Assembly: GCA_031553775.1 (NCBI GenBank)
Contig: JAVBLA010000012.1
Location: forward strand, 62,001 to 126,000
Source: JAISFI01 sp031553775
GTDB lineage: Bacteria > Bacteroidota > Bacteroidia > Bacteroidales > Azobacteroidaceae
Reading direction: 5' to 3'
DNA length: 64,000 nt
Shown here: in pieces, positions 37,101 through 45,062 of the stretch
Position numbering within the stretch: the stretch's first letter is position 1
Layout: every line of letters begins with the position of its first letter
Translations under genes and position numbers: made by a program
Notes under the pieces: model-generated
Seen by the model: the letters and a program-made list of their open reading frames with translations, nothing else
Database searches by the model: none
Told to the model about the DNA's origin: nothing

Positions 37101-37423
37101 TACAAGCAGGTAATAATAATTACAATGCCGCCACTGCTGTTAATAAAGAAGTTATTTGTACAATTACCGATTTGAATCTGGCAGAAGTACAGACTGTAAG
37201 TATCTTCCCGAATCCGGCCAGAGAGTATATCCAGATAGCTCTTCCGGAACAATCGGGAGATATACAACTCGATATTTTCGACATGTCCGGAAAAGCCGTA
37301 TACAAAGGGATGGAGCAATTGAATACGCCTGTCTCTGTGTCAGATCTGCCTGCCGGAAATTATGTTGTCGTAGTCCGTTATGAAGGACAGACTTTCCGGA
37401 GCAGATTGATTATAAATAAATAA
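34178..37423 (+). CDS. Chimeric secreted protein: propeller, right-handed beta-helix, MBG-like domain and T9SS sorting domain
   Basis: The protein has 1081 residues. Residues 20-340 resemble the propeller protein at 19154 (MVMKDGKLYIM; GIAAYKF). Residues about 350-840 form a right-handed parallel beta-helix (NVIIDGYADGG, KNITIKNCVIEHG, ILIENNEIVNTG, NITIKDNTITARRRGILVNN). Residues 850-1000 contain MBG-type repeats (YTYTGDAQVV, SPVNAGTYDIAIAFAGNEYY), and a T9SS sorting domain closes it (VSIFPNPARE, IFDMSGKAVYKG). Beta-helix proteins often are polysaccharide lyases or hydrolases, but I see no decisive catalytic motif. It belongs to the GHL10-2 transcription unit (49-base gap). Confidence 0.75.
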   Translation: MKRQSLLLGLVLLATSLFAELKIEKLWEFSGIEGATGAKPAWFAADDGRSMVMKDGKLYIMIRTGSKILIVDTNASNIVDEMANPGTISLTGYNSTGTNCLSFTSDGQLLGGAYAGNTVKISKINLATGLATKLLEKAPDVNPGRTDFFCTYGDFSATGGDAYIIVPTNTVNLHVWKVVDGAIVSDVNPTYSFQRATAFGSSAMAIPKDGSSFYAMSTSTNPEVFSITGGVPTQFTTDGSTSVFNTPDGAGIATFELNSKQYFIRTNGRFGGMTFYDISSGYASVSKLSLSTPVLGSTPTNANSTLKVSIVTEKISEYQSNIYILVPNCGIAAYKFYDDAPPAPTTDIFTVGTGGTETFASFKAACDSINKHPFTKDVELRITTDLTEPVHVALGPNTNGYNLLIRPDKDEDRTVRFTQTADNGGPSGAICIGMTDKNVWTTLNTVTKNVIIDGYADGGTTKRLKFVTASNVHRYNGPFLIIGAPKNITIKNCVIEHGYSADPTQTTASYGINIRSRQQAIGGVTLNLACDSILIENNEIVNTGHIGAMGVGFSFVANDNKATNITIKDNTITARRRGILVNNAKDLEFIGNTFRTNQTVTNDGEQNDGIFLYQALSGKMLVDGNRFEQMATKSLIGLYGVNVSASAGETECIIVNNTFTGFNSTAARAVGVYGSPAAATTVKVLHNAFLLNEIEGAPALAGYSCINLTSGTPEIKNNIMISDVDNIANILISGTNGTRDGNLYFLRKTATGNAKINGTYADIAAYQKAVNKDVNSVYKDVTFVSATDLRLAASMDGDNGLSTARNASAATDIDGKERGIITYVGVNELTSVLAKKEISGQIREGVTYTYTGDAQVVAYDLTPVALPVTITYKQSGAEISPVNAGTYDIAIAFAGNEYYNSKEITGTMTIAKADQTITWDQEIVVPALSTPIDLAATASSGLEVSYTIVSGGSVAQISGNQLTFTKSGTVQIAAIQAGNNNYNAATAVNKEVICTITDLNLAEVQTVSIFPNPAREYIQIALPEQSGDIQLDIFDMSGKAVYKGMEQLNTPVSVSDLPAGNYVVVVRYEGQTFRSRLIINK

Positions 37424-37440
37424 GCCTCATTATCCTCTGA

Positions 37441-37479
37441 AACCGGCCTGAATGCTAATCCTTTGTATTCAGGCCGGTT
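37441..37479 (+). terminator. Rho-independent-like terminator after the chimeric beta-helix gene
   Basis: A perfect 13-base stem, AACCGGCCTGAAT (37441-37453) with ATTCAGGCCGGTT (37467-37479), is followed by only a modest T stretch. Confidence 0.75.
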
Positions 37480-37496
37480 AAATACTTTTGCGATAT

Positions 37497-37527
37497 TTTG
37501 AATTCTATATACTTTGAAGTATCTTTG
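37497..37527 (+). promoter_or_regulatory. Bacteroidota-type promoter of GHL10 gene 3
   Basis: TTTG (37497-37500) and TATCTTTG (37520-37527) are separated by exactly 19 bases. Transcription should start near 37533, so the gene has its own unit between two terminators. Confidence 0.65.
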
Positions 37528-37561
37528 CAAAGATTTTTGATCATTAACAGATACAGTCCGT

Positions 37562-37572
37562 TAGTCATACAT
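37562..37572 (-). promoter_or_regulatory. Candidate GntR/FadR operator, site 3
   Basis: On the minus strand this reads ATGTATGACTA, matching the FadR pattern TNGTnnnACNA except the first base and sharing the GTATGAC core of sites 1 and 2. It lies about 30 bases downstream of the predicted start of transcription, where a bound repressor would block elongation. Confidence 0.4.
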
Positions 37573-37621
37573 ACACAGAAACGGTGATTTTCAAGTATCT
37601 GAATAAAATTTACAGAATCGT

Positions 37622-39313
37622 ATGAGAAAAATATATTTACTATTCATCGGATTATTGACTTTCCTCTGTTTATCGGCTCAACCGAAAACTGAGGTCCGGG
37701 CTGTCTGGCTCACTACCAACTATACGCTTGACTGGCCACAAAGTGTTTACGATGCAGCTAAACAACAAAAAAACCTGCAGACTTTACTGGATCAATTGCA
37801 GGCGATTCATGTCAATACCATTCTTTTTCAGGTACAATGCCGGTCGGATGTATTCTGGGAATCTGCCTATCAGCCTTGGAGCCGATTCATTACCGGAACT
37901 CCGGGAAAAACTCCTGAATATGATGTTCTGCAATTTGTTATCGACCAGTGCCGTGCCCGGAATATGGAAATACATGCTTGGGTGGTTCCGTACCCTGTGG
38001 GAGCGGATGCGGTTGTGAATCTGTATGGAGATATGCATGTGGTGAAAAGACGTCCCGATCTTTGCGTGAAATTCAACAACCTCTGGTTTTTGGATCCCGG
38101 GCTTCCAGCCACAACAGAATATCTGGTTAATCTTTATTCCGAACTGGTGGACAAATATGATTTTGATGGTATTAACCTGGATTACACCCGTTATGAACAG
38201 GGAAGTTTTCCGGATGATAATTCTTATGCCACTTATGGGAAAGGGATGACCCGTGCCAACTGGCGCAGGCAGAATATCAATAATTTCGTTCATACTTTGT
38301 ATGACATGATTGTCAGTAAAAAACCGGATATGAAGCTGGGGGCTGCACCGATAGGCGCTTATGAGAGCCTTCCAAATGCTTCATCGGGATTTACCGCCCG
38401 TGATCATGTCTGGCAGGATCCTGTTGAATGGATGAGTAGTGGAAAATTAGATATTGCTTATCCGCAGGTATATTGGGTAACAAATTATCAGCCTCAATTG
38501 GCCAACTGGATTGCAAAGAGTAGCGATCGCCCCATTATTGCCGGTCTCGCTGCTTATAAAATGTTACCTCCCGATGATGGAGAGAATTGGCCGGCTTCGA
38601 ATATCCTTACGCAAATAGACCAGGCGCGCACTTTAGGTGCCGGAGGTGTCTGTTTTTTTAGAAATGCGCAGATTACCGATAACTATAAGGGAATCTATAC
38701 TTCCCTTCAGACTGGTCAGTTCCGCTATCCGTCGAATATTCCTCCCATGCCCTGGAGAGGAGTCTCCAAACCGGGAGCTCCGCAAAATGTGAGTATTTCA
38801 AAAACCGGAGCCGATACTTATACGATCAGTTGGGACGAACCGGTTACCGATGCGAATGCTCCAATTAAGTATTATTGTGTTTATACATCAGGAACGGAAA
38901 ATGTCGATATTTCCGATGTGAAAAACCTGGCAGCACATTATGTCAAGGGAAGAAGCATAGAATATACCGTAACAAATACTTCCAAAAACCATTTCTTCAC
39001 TGTTACGGCTTTTGATAAAGGATATTATGAAAGCGATCCTTCGGATGTGGTTTCTACTTCCGGAACACCGATTCCGCGTGATGTGATTGCCCAACAGGTA
39101 CGTTTCGTACAATCTGCGGGTTGTTTGAATATCAACTCGGAAATTCCGGTATACGGTCTTCATATATATTCCGTTACAGGTGTTTTAGTATATGAAGGAT
39201 TGTATAACGACCGGCATGTTTCTGTGGAAACCGGATTTATGAACCGGGGTATATATATTGTGGTTGTGCGGTTGGAGAATGGGGCTAAAATTAAATATAA
39301 AATGTTGAAATAA
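37622..39313 (+). CDS. Secreted GHL10-family glycoside hydrolase 3, short and divergent, with T9SS sorting domain
   Basis: This 563-residue protein has a signal peptide cleaved near LSAQ and a GHL10 barrel at about 20-375 (EVRAVWLTTNYTLDWPQ, FQVQCRSDVFWESAYQPWS, EIHAWVVPY). A single FnIII domain (about 385-480) and a T9SS sorting domain (LHIYSVTGVLVYEG, RGIYIVVVRL) follow. Its acidic motif is DGINLDYTRYEQ (Asp187) rather than the DGVLFDDYFY of copies 1 and 2, so it belongs to another GHL10 branch and may cut a different linkage or bind a different end of the glycan. It is monocistronic, with its own promoter, candidate operator and terminator. Confidence 0.86.
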   Translation: MRKIYLLFIGLLTFLCLSAQPKTEVRAVWLTTNYTLDWPQSVYDAAKQQKNLQTLLDQLQAIHVNTILFQVQCRSDVFWESAYQPWSRFITGTPGKTPEYDVLQFVIDQCRARNMEIHAWVVPYPVGADAVVNLYGDMHVVKRRPDLCVKFNNLWFLDPGLPATTEYLVNLYSELVDKYDFDGINLDYTRYEQGSFPDDNSYATYGKGMTRANWRRQNINNFVHTLYDMIVSKKPDMKLGAAPIGAYESLPNASSGFTARDHVWQDPVEWMSSGKLDIAYPQVYWVTNYQPQLANWIAKSSDRPIIAGLAAYKMLPPDDGENWPASNILTQIDQARTLGAGGVCFFRNAQITDNYKGIYTSLQTGQFRYPSNIPPMPWRGVSKPGAPQNVSISKTGADTYTISWDEPVTDANAPIKYYCVYTSGTENVDISDVKNLAAHYVKGRSIEYTVTNTSKNHFFTVTAFDKGYYESDPSDVVSTSGTPIPRDVIAQQVRFVQSAGCLNINSEIPVYGLHIYSVTGVLVYEGLYNDRHVSVETGFMNRGIYIVVVRLENGAKIKYKMLK

Positions 39314-39366
39314 AACAACCTGGATAAGAAAGATCGGATATAGGTAAAGTTCTTATCTTCCACTTG

Positions 39367-39407
39367 AAAAGCAGCTTCTTTTTTTATTGAAAGGAAGGCT
39401 GCTTTTT
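39367..39407 (+). terminator. Terminator after GHL10 gene 3
   Basis: AAAAGCAGCTTC (39367-39378) pairs with GAAGGCTGCTTTT (39394-39406) with one bulge and ends in a T run. With A-rich and T-rich flanks it could work in both directions, but the convergent sensor gene ends 200 bases away. The remaining bases to 39604 show nothing recognisable. Confidence 0.6.
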
Positions 39408-39604
39408 AAGTTACCATAATAGCATTGTTACTGGGTATGAGGTATTCATAAATTTTTTGGACTGCAAACTTGTTATGATAAAATAGATGATTATTACTTA
39501 AGGCAAGACCGTAATTCCGGCGGTGGTAAAAATGGAATAGAAGTTTTTGCAGATAGTCAGTAAATTCACATACATTCAGGGGATTACGGAGAAAGAATTA
39601 GTCG

Positions 39605-42600
39605 TTACCGTTTCCCCTGTTGTTTTTCGATGATATAGTCTTTTACACTCATCTTAAATTTTTCGCTGAAATATTTATTGAAGCGGGAGTGATTATTAAA
39701 CCCCGTTTCCCACATGACTTCCGATATCCGTTTTTCCCCTGTATCCAATAGCTGGGCTGCTCGTTGCAGACGGATGTCCCGAATCAATTCAGAAACCTGT
39801 TTGCCGGTGATGCCTACAATTCTGCGATGCAGTTGCATGCGCGATAATCCGAGTTCTTTTGCCAGGATATCAACCCCGAATTCAGAATTAGAAAGATTTT
39901 TTTCGATGATGACCGATACTTTTCTGATCAGTTCTTCATCGGAAGACGGGACGGTTATGTCCTGTGGTACCAGTGATTTTTCTGCTTGTGCACGGGTTAC
40001 CAGTAATTCCCTCGTTTTGAAGAAATTCCGGATTTTTTTGATCAGCATGGAATAATTGAACGGTTTGCCGATAAAATCTTCCGCACCGGCGTCTAAAGCT
40101 TCTTTGAAAGTACTCTCATCTGATTTTACACTATGCACAAACACGGGGATATGCCGGGTGTAGAAGTCAGCTTTCAAGGTCCGGCAAAATTCAATACCGT
40201 CCATCACCGGCATCATGATATCGGTTATGATCAGGTCAGGTTGGATCTCCCTGGCTGTTTTTAATCCCGTTTCTCCGTTGGACGACTCAAATATTTCATA
40301 GTGAATGCTCAAACAATCTTTGATATACATTCTCAGGTCGACATTATCTTCTACGATCAGTATTTTTTTCCTGGATTCTTTAGCAAATATTTGTTGTTCT
40401 TCTGCCGGAGTGTTTTCTATTTCTTCTTCAAAAAGGAAAGAAACCGGACGGCTGTAGTCGTCCCACTCCATGGTTTCCTTAATCAATCCAGGATCAAAAG
40501 CTTCTTTATTCACTGGAAATCGGAATGTAAAGCAGGTGCCGTCTAAGGGGTTGCTTTCTACCTCGATGCTTCCGTGATGTATTTCTAATAAATCTTTTAC
40601 ATAGGAAAGTCCGATACCGGTACCTCCTGCCGTAGTATTACCGGCCTGATAGAAAGGTTCGAATATTTTTTGTAGCTCTTCCGGAGGAATGGCTTTACCC
40701 AAGTTCCTTACCGAAACTACCGCCATGATGTTTTGATTTTCATTTTTCTGTTGCAATGCAATGTTTATATTTCCTCTTTTGGGTGTATGCCTGAAGGCGT
40801 TGGAAAGAATATTGAGCAGTACTTTGTCGATTTTATATTTATCGTACCATTGAGGATCTGCAGTTAATTCATCGGTAAAATTGACCAACATTTGCCGGTC
40901 TTTTGCCCAAAATTCAAAAGATTCGATCATGTTTTCTATTTGAATATGCAGGTTATTAGGAGTGATGAGCAGTGACATGTTTCCGGATGATATTTTCCGG
41001 ATATCCAATGTTTGATTGATCAGGTTCAGCAGGCGGTTGGCGTTCCTGTTAATAATCTGAAGCCGCAGGCTGACATGTTTATTTTGTCTTTTTTCGGAAA
41101 GTAAATCTCTTAGTGGAGACAGAATCAGAGCTAAAGGCGTTCTGAATTCATGTGTGATATTGGTGAAGAAGCTCATCTTCATCTCATTCAGTTCACTTAT
41201 TTTTTCTTTTTCAATCCGTTCGATCTGCAGTTCATGTCGCAGGTTTTGCTTTGTCAGCAAGTAGTGGATCACGAAATAGATCAGTCCGAGGATACATAAG
41301 ATATAGCCGAAGTAAGCCCAGCCTGTCTTCCAGGGAGGTGGGAGTATAGTAATCCGAATTTCTTTTATATTATCAGACCATACGCCATCGTTATTCGATG
41401 ATTTGATTTTAAATGTATATTTCCCGGCCGGAAGATTAGAGTATGCTGCCACACGGAGGTTGGATCCCGTGAGTATCCAGTCTTTGTCGAAACCTTCCAG
41501 CATGTATCGGAATTGATTTTTTCCGGTTACTGCATAGTGAATGGCTACATATTCGAACATAAAGTTATTACTTCTATGGTCAAGTGTGATTTCTTCCGTT
41601 GCATTGATATCTTTTTGCAGGATGATTCTTTTTCCGATTCTTTCGCTTGGTTTAATTACTTTTTCGTGGATCCGGAAATTAACGATCGCTACCTGGCTGG
41701 TATAGGGATTGTCTTTGATCCGGGAAGGTAGGAAGTAGTTCGCTCCGTTGATTCCTCCTGTAAATATCCAGCCGTCCGGGGCGATGGATGCTGCTTCCGT
41801 AAATGTATTGCTTTGTAGTCCATCTTCGTGTGTATATATTTTTACCTCTTCGTTTTGAGGGTCATAAAGATATAAACCCTGGCTACAATTAAGCCAGAAA
41901 CGATGGTCCAGGTCTTCCGTAATTGCCATAATTTTAATTCCACTCAGAAGGGGTAGATCTATCGACCGGATGGAGGAAATATTCCCATCAATGTCGAATT
42001 CCATTTTATCTAATCCGGCATCGGTTCCGATCCATAAATTACCGGATTGTTCCTGATAAAGATTCCAGATATGGTTACTCTTCAATTTGAAATTTCCGGA
42101 GGTAGTAAATGTGGTTGTTTTGATCCGATCGTTGTCAGGATAATATTCCACCCTGATCAGCCCCCCGTCTAAAGTTCCGGCCCAAATCACAGGCTTTCGA
42201 TTATCAGACAAGAAATAAAACATTTTACCAGAAGAAATTCCATCGGAAGCATGATAAGATGTTAATTCCCCGGATTTGGGATTGAAACGACAGAGTCCTT
42301 CCCCGGTTATTGAGCCGAACCATATATGCCCATACAAATCTTCACAAATCGTACGAATGATCCCTCCGCTATTCAACTGCAATGCTTTTTTCAAATGAAA
42401 CCGGTTGTTTTTCAGGTCAGATTGATCTATTTTAAATAAAGCGTTAAGTCCGCCGGTCCAGATATCCCCTGCTTTACTTTCCATAACCGCACTGATAGAT
42501 TTCGCTTCCGGGAATTCGCTCAGGAATACAATATGCCTGGTTTTCCGGTTGTATACGTAAATCCCTTCTTCTTCGGAGATCAGCCATACCTTGTTTCCTG

Positions 42601-43768
42601 AGTCACAGAGGATAGAGGAAATAAACTTGCTTTTATAACCCAGTTCGTTCATGACCGGAGAGCAGATCTCGGTAAGCAGGTTGAATTGTTTTCCGCAGAT
42701 ATCTGCATAGTTAATCCCTTTTTTATGGAATCCAATCCAAAGCACGTTGGTGCGGTCTGTAAACAAAGCCCGGATGTTATTGTCGCTGATGTTACAGAAA
42801 GGAGTATTGATGTCGAAGGTTGAGATTCCGGAGATATTCCCTTCTGTGTCGATTCCAATTTTTCTCAGTCCGGATTGCTCTGTCCCGAGCCATAGGCTTC
42901 CATTCGAATCTTCAACCATACTTCTGACGATAGCGCCTGCTCCGGGAAAAACTTGCGACATGCGGTTGGAGGCAGTCATTTCCTGCCAATTTTTACCTTT
43001 CTGTTGTATTTGAAAGAGGGAATTATAAGTAGATATCCAGATATTGTTAAAACGGTCACAAAAAAGGGCATAGATATAAGGATCTTTCAATACATCTGTT
43101 TTTATGGCATTTATTCTGTTTCCGGAAACAGGTGTTTTTGCCGGAATTACATAGAGCCCTGTTTGGGCAGCGACCCAGATATTTCCCTTTTTATCGCAGG
43201 TAAGTTTGGATACCAGACCCAATGTTTTCAGGTGCGAAAAGTTAATCCTGCCTTTAGGGTCTGTGGTTGCCAGTGTCAGGCTGCTGTCTGTTCCGATCCA
43301 GATATTTCCATTGAGTCCTGAACAGATACAATGGATATTATTGCTGGGTATATCATGATTTTCCATGGTATGGTGAGAAAAGGCATCCTTGTCTGGGTCA
43401 TATATATTGACGCCGCCGCCTTCTGTTCCGATCCATATTTTTCCTTCGGATCCTTCTGATAGACAGAGGATCCGGTTTTCTTTCAGGCTGTTCGGATTTT
43501 TAGGATCATGCCTTTTGACAATGGTTGAGAATCCGTCGAAGCGGTTAAGACCATCATAACTTCCTATCCAGATCAATCCTTTATAGTCTTGTATGATAGA
43601 GGTGATTGAATTCTGCGATAACCCGTTATTTACGGTCAGATAGTTGAAACGAAGGTTGCCGGAAAAACCCGGGGCTTCCGGTTCCGGTATGGCAGACAAA
43701 CTGCATACGGAAAAAAGTTGTATAATAAAGAACAGGAGATGCAAATGCGTTTTTCTTACGGTTAACAT
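39605..43768 (-). CDS. Hybrid two-component system sensor/regulator (HTCS)
   Basis: I choose the ATG at 43766-43768 (1387 residues). A start at 43840 would lie upstream of the predicted transcription start and would displace the signal peptide. Order: signal peptide; periplasmic two-propeller sensor built of repeats such as IWIGSYDGLNRFDG and IWIGTEGGGVNIYD; Y_Y_Y domain; one membrane helix (GYILCILGLIYFVIHYLL); histidine kinase with phospho-acceptor His873 (THEFRTPLALIL) and ATP-binding GTGIGLSYV; receiver domain with Asp1183 (IITDIMMPVMDG); AraC-type helix-turn-helix at the C-terminus. Such proteins bind an oligosaccharide in the periplasm and activate the adjacent SusC/SusD and enzyme genes. 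It follows that minus-strand operon and should control both divergent arms of this second locus. Confidence 0.95.
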   Translation of the reverse strand: MLTVRKTHLHLLFFIIQLFSVCSLSAIPEPEAPGFSGNLRFNYLTVNNGLSQNSITSIIQDYKGLIWIGSYDGLNRFDGFSTIVKRHDPKNPNSLKENRILCLSEGSEGKIWIGTEGGGVNIYDPDKDAFSHHTMENHDIPSNNIHCICSGLNGNIWIGTDSSLTLATTDPKGRINFSHLKTLGLVSKLTCDKKGNIWVAAQTGLYVIPAKTPVSGNRINAIKTDVLKDPYIYALFCDRFNNIWISTYNSLFQIQQKGKNWQEMTASNRMSQVFPGAGAIVRSMVEDSNGSLWLGTEQSGLRKIGIDTEGNISGISTFDINTPFCNISDNNIRALFTDRTNVLWIGFHKKGINYADICGKQFNLLTEICSPVMNELGYKSKFISSILCDSGNKVWLISEEEGIYVYNRKTRHIVFLSEFPEAKSISAVMESKAGDIWTGGLNALFKIDQSDLKNNRFHLKKALQLNSGGIIRTICEDLYGHIWFGSITGEGLCRFNPKSGELTSYHASDGISSGKMFYFLSDNRKPVIWAGTLDGGLIRVEYYPDNDRIKTTTFTTSGNFKLKSNHIWNLYQEQSGNLWIGTDAGLDKMEFDIDGNISSIRSIDLPLLSGIKIMAITEDLDHRFWLNCSQGLYLYDPQNEEVKIYTHEDGLQSNTFTEAASIAPDGWIFTGGINGANYFLPSRIKDNPYTSQVAIVNFRIHEKVIKPSERIGKRIILQKDINATEEITLDHRSNNFMFEYVAIHYAVTGKNQFRYMLEGFDKDWILTGSNLRVAAYSNLPAGKYTFKIKSSNNDGVWSDNIKEIRITILPPPWKTGWAYFGYILCILGLIYFVIHYLLTKQNLRHELQIERIEKEKISELNEMKMSFFTNITHEFRTPLALILSPLRDLLSEKRQNKHVSLRLQIINRNANRLLNLINQTLDIRKISSGNMSLLITPNNLHIQIENMIESFEFWAKDRQMLVNFTDELTADPQWYDKYKIDKVLLNILSNAFRHTPKRGNINIALQQKNENQNIMAVVSVRNLGKAIPPEELQKIFEPFYQAGNTTAGGTGIGLSYVKDLLEIHHGSIEVESNPLDGTCFTFRFPVNKEAFDPGLIKETMEWDDYSRPVSFLFEEEIENTPAEEQQIFAKESRKKILIVEDNVDLRMYIKDCLSIHYEIFESSNGETGLKTAREIQPDLIITDIMMPVMDGIEFCRTLKADFYTRHIPVFVHSVKSDESTFKEALDAGAEDFIGKPFNYSMLIKKIRNFFKTRELLVTRAQAEKSLVPQDITVPSSDEELIRKVSVIIEKNLSNSEFGVDILAKELGLSRMQLHRRIVGITGKQVSELIRDIRLQRAAQLLDTGEKRISEVMWETGFNNHSRFNKYFSEKFKMSVKDYIIEKQQGKR

Positions 43769-43810
43769 AGAATCGGAATATAGGGAATTGAAAAATATCA
43801 GATCAATAGC

Positions 43811-43841
43811 CAAAATTACGAAACATCTTTGAAATAACAAA
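43811..43841 (-). promoter_or_regulatory. Promoter of the HTCS gene
   Basis: On the minus strand TTTG (43838-43841) and TAATTTTG (43811-43818) are separated by exactly 19 bases. The predicted start of transcription, near 43805, is 37 bases before the chosen ATG and supports that start. Confidence 0.65.
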
Positions 43842-43877
43842 TTTCCCGGAAGACAAAGTCTTGTTATCCGGGAAATT
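43840..43877 (-). terminator. Hairpin between the SusCD-lipoprotein operon and the HTCS gene
   Basis: AATTTCCCGG (43840-43849) and CCGGGAAATT (43868-43877) form a perfect 10-base stem. Read on the minus strand it follows the lipoprotein gene by about 65 bases and is followed by a weak T-rich tail. Its distal arm overlaps the -33 box of the HTCS promoter. Confidence 0.6.
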
Positions 43878-43943
43878 CATATGAGGGTTTGTTAAGAGTG
43901 GAAAAGGTAGTCCTCTGAGAGTTATGCAAATGCAAATCAGTGC

Positions 43944-45002
43944 TTAGTCAAAGAAACTTTCCAGATAATACATCCTAATGGCAGATGCCTGTAGGATACG
44001 TTCTACCTGGTTCTCAATATTGATCAGGAATCCTGTCGATATTTCTTTACTATCATCCACCGAAAATTCAATGGATACCGTTTTGTTGTTATCAGATGAA
44101 GTAATTTCGTGTATACCGAGGGCTGTGGAAACATTCGCCGCATCCGGCAGGTTATTACCGAGAGCCGCTAACAGGTATGTATCACGTTCCGGGGCTACTT
44201 TTTTCATATCCACTTCTACAAGGTACCTTCCTTTGGGAATGGTAAATGTCTGGTATATTTTTCCGTTGATGATGGCTTTATCCCAGGAACCCCATCTTTC
44301 GATGCCCATATATCCGCAATTCTCGTCGTATCCGGCACCCTCCGTCCTGGAATTGTTTATTGCATCATTCGACTTCCAGTCCTGAAGAGGAGCAAAACGG
44401 GTGGTGGTCCCATCCTTTCTCTTGAAAGTAGGATTCAGCAGATAAGCGATTGTTTTGTCGATCTTTTTGCTGGCAAAATCAGCCGTATTCATGGTGATGT
44501 ACGCCGAATCCAGGGGATTCAGGCTGTAGTTGCTGAGATTTTTCACCTTGATTTTCACTCCGATTACTTTTCCTTCGTGTGCTTCCAGTGCTGCTTTGGT
44601 TATATTCAGGTAGAAAGCACTCTGTTGTTGTCCGCCGGGAACAGTCAGCCTGTTGATTTTTTCCGTACTATTTTGGGTAAGCGTCAGGAAACATTCTTCC
44701 GGGCTTAACTGTACGCTTCCTTCCGGAATATCGTTGTAATCCAGTGTGATATCGGCAGAAAAACCTTCATTTTGCTGAAATCCGGAGAGGGTCAATCCAA
44801 ATGCTTTCCGGAACATCTGGTTTGTTTTGTCGATTATCAGGTTGTCTGCTTTCAGGCTAACGGATCCGTCGGTTAATTGTACCAGGCTCACTACTTGTTC
44901 CAGGCCTTCCACTTCTTCTAAAGTATCCACTTCGCAGGAAGAAAGATTCATCAGTAAAAACAGGATGAATACCCAATTGTATTTAATTATTGTCTGTTTC
45001 AT
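43944..45002 (-). CDS. DUF1735/DUF5013-like surface glycan-binding lipoprotein
   Basis: This 352-residue lipoprotein has lipobox LSSC (Cys23) followed by acidic residues. The N-terminal half (about 35-180) has the DUF1735 pattern (DITLDYNDIPEGSVQLSP, INRLTVPGGQQQSAFYLNIT). The C-terminal half (about 215-350) resembles DUF5013 (WGSWDKAIINGKIYQTFTIP, GRYLVEVDM). Proteins with this layout are encoded straight after SusD in many loci and are considered surface glycan-binding proteins. It is the third gene of the minus-strand SusC-SusD operon. The gap to SusD is 60 bases. Confidence 0.85.
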   Translation of the reverse strand: MKQTIIKYNWVFILFLLMNLSSCEVDTLEEVEGLEQVVSLVQLTDGSVSLKADNLIIDKTNQMFRKAFGLTLSGFQQNEGFSADITLDYNDIPEGSVQLSPEECFLTLTQNSTEKINRLTVPGGQQQSAFYLNITKAALEAHEGKVIGVKIKVKNLSNYSLNPLDSAYITMNTADFASKKIDKTIAYLLNPTFKRKDGTTTRFAPLQDWKSNDAINNSRTEGAGYDENCGYMGIERWGSWDKAIINGKIYQTFTIPKGRYLVEVDMKKVAPERDTYLLAALGNNLPDAANVSTALGIHEITSSDNNKTVSIEFSVDDSKEISTGFLINIENQVERILQASAIRMYYLESFFD

Positions 45003-45062
45003 ATATCATTGAGAATTGAGAATTGCCTATCGGCAAACATTGTTTGAAAATTGAAAATAATA

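Noticed and set aside
36578..37318. Minus-strand open frame of 246 codons.
   Set aside because: It is antisense to the MBG and sorting-domain part of the protein at 34178; its Cys- and Ile-rich translation looks like a reading-frame shadow.
43769..43840. Longer N-terminus for the HTCS protein, beginning at 43840.
   Set aside because: It would start upstream of the predicted start of transcription (promoter at 43811-43841), and the signal peptide begins naturally at 43768.
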